From positions 206,845,753 through 206,909,752 of the forward strand of contig NC_077229.1 in NCBI RefSeq assembly GCF_027887165.1: 64,000 bases of DNA. Reading direction: 5' to 3'. The position numbers were made by a program, and so were the translations under genes. Source of the stretch: Monodelphis domestica. Taxonomy: Eukaryota > Chordata > Mammalia > Didelphimorphia > Didelphidae. The first letter of the stretch is position 1; the number at the start of each line of letters is the position of its first letter. Of the stretch, positions 56,810 through 64,000 are shown piece by piece. The notes under the pieces were generated by a model. The model did no database searches. It was given only the letters and a program-made list of their open reading frames with translations, and had not been told where the DNA came from.

Positions 56810-57420
56810 AATGGAAAAATGCCAAGCTAAATTATTTTGACCAGAAGATGGTAGTAAAATTTAATGATGGTAAATTTAAAAGAAAACCCTTTTTTTCTCA
56901 CAAGAAAATTTAGTTTCAGGTATAACTATTTAAGATGTTATTGACTGATTAGAGAACCAAAGTATTCTTCATGAACCATTCAATTCCAATAGGGTTTTAA
57001 ATGGCATTGGGTAAAATAGATTGAAACATCTAAGTTCAAGAATGGTCTTTTTAAAAAAAAGTTACTTATGTCAATGAAGTGGGATTCATATCAATTGTTA
57101 ATGAAAAAGAAGTAAAATAGTATTGTTCATTTTGCTCTTCTATGGTATACTGTAGAATCTCTAGGGATGGGAATTCAGTATAAGGTTCTTGACCCAGAAC
57201 CATTTGGAAACTGACTAAGGCTTACTGACCTGACTAGCACATGACCACTCTTTGCCAATATGTTTTTAATGTTCTTGTTCTAGCATATTTAAAGGCCTCA
57301 TGTTAAACACAGCTTTGGACCATCATTATGATTTCTATTTCATGGCAGTGACCCAACTCTCTGAATTTCTTCACTGCTATGATCTCTATGAGTCAGTGCC
57401 AGGATGACATAATGATCATG
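56810..57420. other. No recognised element
   Basis: AT-rich DNA without a repeat or exon that I can support. Confidence 0.4.
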
Positions 57421-57424
57421 GCTT

Positions 57425-57560
57425 CTAGGAATCAATAAGGATGTCTTAAGCATCTACTAGGTGCTAGACACTGTGCTAAGTGCTGAGAATACAAAAAGAG
57501 ACAAAAAACCCCCCCAATCTATGCCCTCAAGGAGCTTACAGTCTAAAGGGATTCTAAGAT
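57425..57560 (-). mobile_element. L2 3' end
   Basis: AAGCATCTACTAGGTGCTAG, ACACTGTGCTAAGTGCTGAG and CCCTCAAGGAGCTTACAGTC. Reversed and well preserved. Confidence 0.85.
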
Positions 57561-57784
57561 ATTTTCTTTCCCTTTTAATTAGGTCTCTCTCACTGGTAAG
57601 CACCTTTATTTTAGAAAGTATTCAACAATATGATAATTATGATTAGATAGTGATATGAAACTTAAAAAAAATCTATATAGAGAAAAAAGCAGAGGGAAAA
57701 ATAAGGAATATGCAAATGACCTATACTACATAGAAAATTAACTTCAAGTCTTTTTTGATGAATGATCAGATTGATGTGAATATT

Positions 57785-57965
57785 CTCCCTTGGTACAGGT
57801 TTCATCCTACACATGATTTCTTATCTTGCACATTTCTTGTCTCCACTACACCGTGAGCTTCTTGGAAGCATGGACAGTTTATTTTTGCCTTTTTTTGTAC
57901 TTCAGTACTTAGCAAAGTTCCTGGCATATGTTAATGTTAATAAATGCTAATTGACTTATTAAGTG
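57785..57965 (+). mobile_element. L2 3' end
   Basis: CACCGTGAGCTTCTTGGAAG, TTAGCAAAGTTCCTGGCATA and AATAAATGCTAATTGAC. Confidence 0.8.
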
Positions 57966-58159
57966 TCCATGATTTTCTATTAATCTTCTAGAGAAGATCT
58001 GTCCCAAATGCCATAAAGCTCCTAATTCTAGAATCTAGGAAGATATTAAAGTATAATTTTATGACCCATGTAAAAGTTATTTTATAATTTTTGTAAAAAT
58101 TTGTAGAATTCTCTTTTTTTCTTTGTGCATTTATTCTCTCTTTTTTTGGTACATCATCA

Positions 58160-58290
58160 ATCAAATGAACAATAAATATTTAGAATACATTACTTCATAT
58201 CAAGAACCCCACACTAAGCACTGAGGATGAAAAGACAAATGAGAAATGGGTCTCTACCCTCAAAGTACTTACTTTCTATGTGAAAAGACA
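58160..58290 (-). mobile_element. L2 3' end
   Basis: AACAATAAATATTTAGAATA, CACACTAAGCACTGAGGATG and CTACCCTCAAAGTACTTAC. Reversed. Confidence 0.7.
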
Positions 58291-58954
58291 TTTAAGTGAA
58301 TGTATACATATTTATGTATAATGTGAGTCTTATGACTCACTACTCCCTTTGTTTAACTGATCTACCTTTACCATAGAGTTGGAATAAGTCTAATTCTGAA
58401 CCATTTATCTTCACCTGATTTTTATGGGTTACTATGGTCAAATAATTCTGTAGTTAGTTGGCCTAAATTCAAAAAGCAAATGCAAGCTGTCAATGGTCTG
58501 TGATGAAAGTTTTTCTTGGTCAGACTTAACAGAACTGTCAAAAGGTCAGGGTTACAAGGTCATGATGAAGCATTGGGTAGGGCTTTTATGGAAGATGTTG
58601 GACAAATTGAATGTAATCTGGGCTATAAGCCTGCAATATTTGCATAAGACTTTATTCCATGGAGGAGAGAAACTGATGACTCAAAGTTGTATGCCTATAT
58701 GATGGGCAGACTTGTAGAAAGAACTTCAGAGAGAAGAGATATGCTTTTTATTTATCCTTTGGGAGAAGACACACATGTTTTCAAACTCTTTTCAGGAAGA
58801 AAGCTATAGAGAGAGAACACTTTGGAAGGCAGACATGTGAGAGAAAGATAGAATCTCAACATGTTTTTAATTTCTAGCTGGCTTTCCTAGAAATTTAGAG
58901 ATTATCCCACTGGGTAAGAATGGGGCCTCTCTCTCTTGGCTGAGCTATTAATTT
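58291..58954. other. No recognised element
   Basis: A 70-codon frame (58493-58702) has no recognised product and no splice context. Confidence 0.4.
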
Positions 58955-59154
<200 letters not shown>

Positions 59155-59299
59155 CTCATATATAGATATGCATAGATAGACAGACATTTCTCTAAATAAA
59201 TAGGAATGGATGAAACTTCTTCATTCATAAGTGACTAAATGGCCTTGACAATGGAAATGTAAACTCCAAAATGCTAAGGAAATAAAATTGGTTGTACAG

Positions 59300-59470
59300 T
59301 TAGAGGAGCTGGATTCAACTCCCATTTCTGTCACTTATTACCTGTATGGCCATGGGCAAAACCCTTAGCCTCTGGGACCTCAATTGTCTCAGCTATTGAA
59401 TTAGGCAATTAAACAAGATGGATATTAAAGAATTTCCCAGTTCTAATTCAATGACTTTCTATTAATTTGT
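59300..59470 (+). mobile_element. CORE-SINE relic
   Basis: GAGCTGGATTCAACTCCCAT, TCTGTCACTTATTACCTG, CATGGGCAAAACCCTTAGCC and CCAGTTCTAATTCAATGAC. Confidence 0.7.
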
Positions 59471-60295
59471 TGAAACAAATCTTGAACTTGAGCCCTTTTA
59501 AAGCTGTCTACATAGTATTTAACAATCAGGAAAATAACATTTATCATTAAAAAATTTTTTTTTGAGGTGGGGGAAAAATTCTGTTGGTTCTAAATATGTG
59601 TTTCTTAGCTCTTTTCCATACACTATAGGTGAGTAGAAATTGTTCTTTCTCTAATTATTGGTATCTAAGGTACAGTTGAGTTTCAAATTTATTTATTCAT
59701 TTTCCCAAATGAATTCAAATTAACTTTTCCTTTTCCTTCTAGGTTAAAAAGAGGTTTAGGCTATGTAGCTAAGGACTGTGAAGATACTTATTTGGGGAAA
59801 TGCTAGAGAGTACCCTTTTAATATTGACTTTCTGACCTAATGGAATCTTCTTGCAAAAAAATTGGTAAGAACCAGTTTTTTAAAGTTTTTTTTTTTAATC
59901 TCCAGTATTTAGGAGAGGGTCTGGTTCATAGAAGATACTTAAAATATTTGTCTAATTGCAATGCATTTTTCTCTTCTATTTTTCACTTTAAATACAAATT
60001 CAAAGTTATAATTTAGGGTTAATACAAAGACCACAAAGATTCCATTTAGAGGAGTCAATGTAAACCTGGTCTTCAACTTACATCTGATTCAATTTAATCT
60101 ATTTATCAATTAATCAATAAGCATTTATATGGCACTTTACTTCTGCCTATCAACATTGAACATTTCTGAGTTGAACAAAGTAACTCCCCTCCTAACTTAC
60201 AAAGAATATGCGGAAGGGACAGAGACTATTCCCTCAGCCTACAAAATGCTTTGAAATCTCATTGAACCAAAAATACAAATTAAAATGCCCATAAG
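59471..60295. other. No firm element
   Basis: Faint L2-like traces near 59890-59960 and 60085-60135. Otherwise unrecognised. Confidence 0.35.
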
Positions 60296-60299
60296 AGGG

Positions 60300-60490
60300 T
60301 GAGATTTTTGAGTCAATGAATCTGGTTTTGTATCCAAGCATTGATATTTAGGACCCCCAAAACCTTAGGTGAATCAGTTGACTTCTTTCAACTTTAGGCT
60401 TTCCTTTCAACTTTCTTCATCTGGAAAATAAAGTTTGAAATAATACAATTTGAAGGTAATTTCTAGCTCTAAACTTAGGATCTTATGATT
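60300..60490 (+). mobile_element. CORE-SINE relic
   Basis: TTTTGAGTCAATGAATCTGG, GGTGAATCAGTTGACTTC, TTCTTCATCTGGAAAATAAA and GTAATTTCTAGCTCTAAAC. Confidence 0.55.
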
Positions 60491-60574
60491 TTGTGAAAAG
60501 CATCTGACTTCAAGTATGTGAGTCTATACTCCATCATCATACTCCATCTTTGGAAAGAACTTGTTTGCAACTCT

Positions 60575-60690
60575 TTATTATACATGTGTGTATATGCACA
60601 TGTAACATATACACATATGTATATTATGCACATTTATGTATATATAAACACATGCAAATATATACAAATGCATATATAATATATACATAT
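60575..60690. repeat. AT/CA-rich microsatellite field
   Basis: Degenerate ACATAT/TATGTA units. Confidence 0.8.
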
Positions 60691-60718
60691 TTTGATAGAG
60701 AAATAATCCAGAGACTTT

Positions 60719-61246
60719 GAATGACAGAGCCTGGAAGAAATGCAAAGGTTTCCATCCACAGTGGGGGATGGTTGAGAAGGCTTGGAATCTTGAGGGAAGA
60801 GAGATTCCAGGTGAGAGGCAGTTGATCTCTCTATCTTGAGACAGTGAAGGTCTCAGAAACTGTATCCTGAGCTATACAAAATTCCTCATTGAATTCCCCC
60901 CCCCCAAAGATACCAAGAAGTGTGGCAGAAATCTAAGAATAAGGAACAGCCTAACAAGATCTTACACCGCTCCTGTTACACCCTGCGTCTGGACATTGGC
61001 TCTGCTATGACAAAGACCAGGGGTCACAAACCTGAACCTCTCAGAGACCAGGCTGTCAAGCCTGAGTCTCTCAACTTTGGAGGGAGGGAAAGGGAGATTA
61101 TAGACAGACAGGGATTTCCTTTCCCCTCTTTCCTCTAGACCCTAACCTCCAGACATTTTCCTGTTTGCCCCTGACCATTATTGTAAGAATAAAGATTTGT
61201 CATTTATCTTAAATTGATTTTCCTTGTGAGTGAAGGAAATAATTAC
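60719..61246 (+). mobile_element. Probable LTR
   Basis: A GC-richer block than its surroundings with AATAAA at 61189-61194 near its right side and a possible end at AATTACA (61246). Beyond it, 61247-61400 may be internal or flanking sequence. A left end near 60719 and the class are uncertain. Confidence 0.4.
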
Positions 61247-61489
61247 AGTGGAAGAGGGAGAGAGCTGATTTCTCTCTCCTTCCCCAAGGGAAGAGGTTCA
61301 TCTATAAGATCAATTATTAGAGGGATGTAAAGGCAGGGTTAGTGAGGAGACATATTTGAAAAAGACTGAAGGGAGGAATAATCCATCTCACCCTCCTTCT
61401 ACCTTCTGGCATATATCATCAACTTCTTTTCCATAACACTCAAACCAACTCTCCAATACAATACACTTATTTATATGTACACACATATT

Positions 61490-61865
61490 TGCCCATCAAT
61501 TGGGGAATGGCTAAACAAGTTGTGGCATATAATTATAATGCAATATTATTGCACCATAAGAAATAACCAGCAGGTTAATAAAAAACAACATGGAAAGACC
61601 TATAGGAAATTATAAAAAGTGAAATGAGCAGGACCAAGAGAACATTATATACAGCAATAGAAATATTGTTCAAAGAATGACTTGTATGTGTCCACCTCTA
61701 GATAAAGAACTGATAAATATAAACAAGCAAGAAATAGTTTTACATATACATATATTTTTTTGTCAAATGATGCCTTTTCTAGGGTGGGTAAGAGGGAGAG
61801 TTAAGGAGACATCTGGGAACTTGAAAAAACAAATAAAAATTAAATTTCAATTTAAAATATATGAA
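61490..61865 (+). mobile_element. L1 3' end, diverged
   Basis: CCCATCAATTGGGGAATGGC, AACAAGTTGTGGCATATAAT, AGTGAAATGAGCAGGACC, AGAGAACATTATATACAGC and an A-rich end. The 3' UTR differs from both other types. Confidence 0.85.
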
Positions 61866-62535
61866 GTCAAAATTATAATGAAAATAAATATAATAAATTA
61901 AAAAATAACATACACAAATAGTTCATAGAAAGTCATTTATACCAAATGCTCCCCAACATTTCCACAATGCCTGGTACTCTGCATGTGAATGGTCCCTATA
62001 GCATAGAAAATGTTTAATACATGCTCAGTTTTTCTTTCTCAGGTATTTTCTAAGCAGAAGACATTGCACATATCCAGAGTACAAGGACCATAGTTTGGAT
62101 ATGTTAGATTGTATTTAGTTATAAATTATAATCTGTGAATTATTTTTCTTTCTAAATTCTTACTAATTAATTATTAATCTTAGACTACTTTATTTCAATA
62201 CATGATTGAGAAGATAGTGAGGTGACTCAACAATAACTGGAAATTCTAGGAAGCTCTGCAAAAAGTATGAGGCATGCAGAAAAATAAATTGGTTCCTTTA
62301 GAATGGATTCTCTGTTAGAATTTGGTCATGTTACATGCTTCCAGATATCAGCAAAAAAAGGAAGAAAGAAATAGAAAGAGGATACCTAGACAAGTAGAGG
62401 TGATAAATAGGAATTTTTCTAATTCATAATTTATTATTATTTTCTTTTTTAGTTTTAAAATTTAAATATTTTTTATATCTTTGTCTTTGTTATCTCACCT
62501 TTATTTATACATACAATTCATGCATATACACACAT
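61866..62535. other. AT-rich, no element recognised
   Basis: A possible trace of an L2 end at 61960-62030. Nothing else. Confidence 0.4.
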
Positions 62536-62539
62536 ATCT

Positions 62540-62755
62540 TGTTGCTGAGTCATCTCAACTCTTCATGATCCATTTGTGATTTTCTTAGCAAAGATATTGG
62601 AGAAGTTTCTCATGAGTTTAGATGAGGAAACTGAGGCACAGAGGGTTAAGTGATTTGCCCAGAGTCAGCTAGTAAATGTCTGAGACTGGATTTGATGTCA
62701 GGTCTTCCTGAGTCCAAGCCTAGAGCTCTATCCACTATGTAATCTAGCTGCCATA
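62540..62755 (-). mobile_element. SINE-A
   Basis: GTTGCTGAGTCATCTCAACT, GATTTTCTTAGCAAAGATAT, GATGAGGAAACTGAGGCAC, TTAAGTGATTTGCCCAGAG and CTATCCACTATGTAATCTAG. Reversed. Confidence 0.9.
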
Positions 62756-62770
62756 TATTTGTATTTTTCC

Positions 62771-62930
<160 letters not shown>

Positions 62931-63074
62931 GATATATATCCCCCCCCAAAACAGAGGTATATACTTTATAACAAATAATAAAAAAGAAAGGGAATTTTTT
63001 TTTTAGGAAAAGTCAGCAACAAACCAATGAAGGCCAATATTTTATATAGTGTTCTACTTTCAAAGCCTCTCACC

Positions 63075-63665
63075 TCTGAAAAGAAGATTTGGAGATATAG
63101 TCTCATATCTCTTCCTTGTAACTAGGAATGGTGATATAATATTCCATTTTATTCCTGTGTAACACTCTGTTTACTTATTTCCCCATTGATGGGTTTCTTC
63201 TTTGTTTCCATTTCTTTTCTACTTCAAAAATTCTGCTATAAATATTTTGCTACATATGGAATCTTTTTTATTTTTGACCTTCTTGAGGGATATTCCCAGC
63301 AGTGATTTCTCTTGGTAAAAGGAGTGAACATTTTAGTGACTTGCTTAGGAGAATTCCAAATTGCTTTCCACAATCTTCAGACCACTTTATTGCCCATAGT
63401 TCCTGTCTTTCCACCATTCTTCCACTGTTAGCTATTCTCATCTTTCATAATCTTTGCCAGTTTGCTCTGAGATGTGAGATGAAATCCCAGAATTGTTTTG
63501 ATCTGAATTCCTCTTCAGTGCTTTGAAGAACACTTTCAGAGTTGTTAAGAGCTTACAAATCTTCTTTTGAAAACTGTTTGTTCATAACCTTTGACTCCAT
63601 ATCCATTAGAGAATGGGTTTGATTTCATTTAATTGTATTAGTTTCCTTTATGTGTTGGATAGCAA
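63075..63665 (-). mobile_element. Old L1-like relic
   Basis: GTGATATAATATTCCATTTT, CCATTGATGGGTTTCTTC, TCTGCTATAAATATTTTGC, CAAATTGCTTTCCACAATC and GAGATGTGAGATGAAATCC follow the reversed 3' region of old L1/HAL1-type elements. Confidence 0.7.
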
Positions 63666-63704
63666 AATCCATGGTTGTTTTCACTAGAAAAAGAAGCAGC
63701 TAAT

Positions 63705-64000
63705 TTTCCATCTCCTTCTGGGTAATGTCTCACTATCTCAAATTAAATTTGTCCAAAACAGAACTGATAGTTCTCCCCCTTCACCTCTCCATCTGTCCTT
63801 CCTGGTAAATTCTTCATTTTTTGGTATTGCTATCACCCCTAGTCAATCAAGTCAATATACTCTTGGAATCATCCTTGACTTTTTCTTCTCCCTCAGTCCC
63901 TACCATGTGAAATCATCATCTAAGTCTTATTGATTTACTTCCAAAGAATCCTTCATGCCCATCATCATCTATCATACAAATGACCTACATACAAGGTAAG
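63705..64000 (+). mobile_element. L2 fragment running off the window
   Basis: AATTTGTCCAAAACAGAACT, TTGGAATCATCCTTGACTTT and TCTAAGTCTTATTGATTTAC match L2 order. It continues past the edge. Confidence 0.8.

Noticed and set aside
58493-58702. 70-codon plus-strand frame
   Set aside because: No ordered similarity to any family I know and no exon boundaries. Could be old LTR debris, but unsupported.

Overview
This window is vertebrate nuclear DNA that is AT-rich, has no obvious CpG island and is dominated by retrotransposons. The repeat set points to a marsupial: L1 copies with a characteristic 3' region, abundant CORE/MIR-like and tRNA-derived SINEs, L2 and L3/CR1 relics, hAT relics, gammaretrovirus-like LTRs, and very long pure microsatellites. 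I cannot tell a South American opossum from an Australian marsupial. No complete host gene is visible. Family names were recognised by eye from remembered consensus patterns, so edges are approximate (usually within 10-30 bp). My SINE labels are: SINE-A, with a 3' body like the GAGCTGGAGAAGGAAATGG type; SINE-B, with the TACTGTGTATTGGTTCCAAG type; CORE/MIR-like; and SINE-C, a longer non-CORE type.

Layout. 1-7150 holds relics, an unassigned coding fossil at 416-961 (possibly a nucleoprotein-like insertion from an RNA virus) and a minus-strand LTR near 5.5-6.2 kb. 7157-16790 is a nested retroelement stack. It has a 3' L1 portion with a microsatellite tail, gammaretrovirus-like gag remains on the minus strand, a 5'-only L1 inserted into that gag with a duplicated target, and a 5' L1 half carrying an LTR and a SINE. 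16975-33000 holds L2 and SINE relics and two candidate exons, 18250-18347 and 27394-27510, with good splice signals and matching phase. The second ends in a stop, so they may be the last two exons of an unrecognised plus-strand gene with a 9 kb intron full of repeats. 33865-36535 is an L1 split by a solo LTR with a 4-bp target duplication. 41-47.2 kb is mostly L1 and LTR material, including one L1 end inserted into another L1. 48-59 kb holds L2, L3 and SINE relics, a diverged direct duplication (51.8/52.9 kb), a processed pseudogene of the myosin light chain MYL6 (54964-55650, minus) and hAT relics. The last 5 kb holds an LTR, an L1 end, a SINE, a 160-bp CT tract, an old L1-like relic and an L2 running off the edge.

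No RNA gene, CRISPR array, origin or operon is present. The likely functional content is the candidate exon pair at most. The rest is retrotransposon debris, useful mainly for its insertion order and for a few atypical events.
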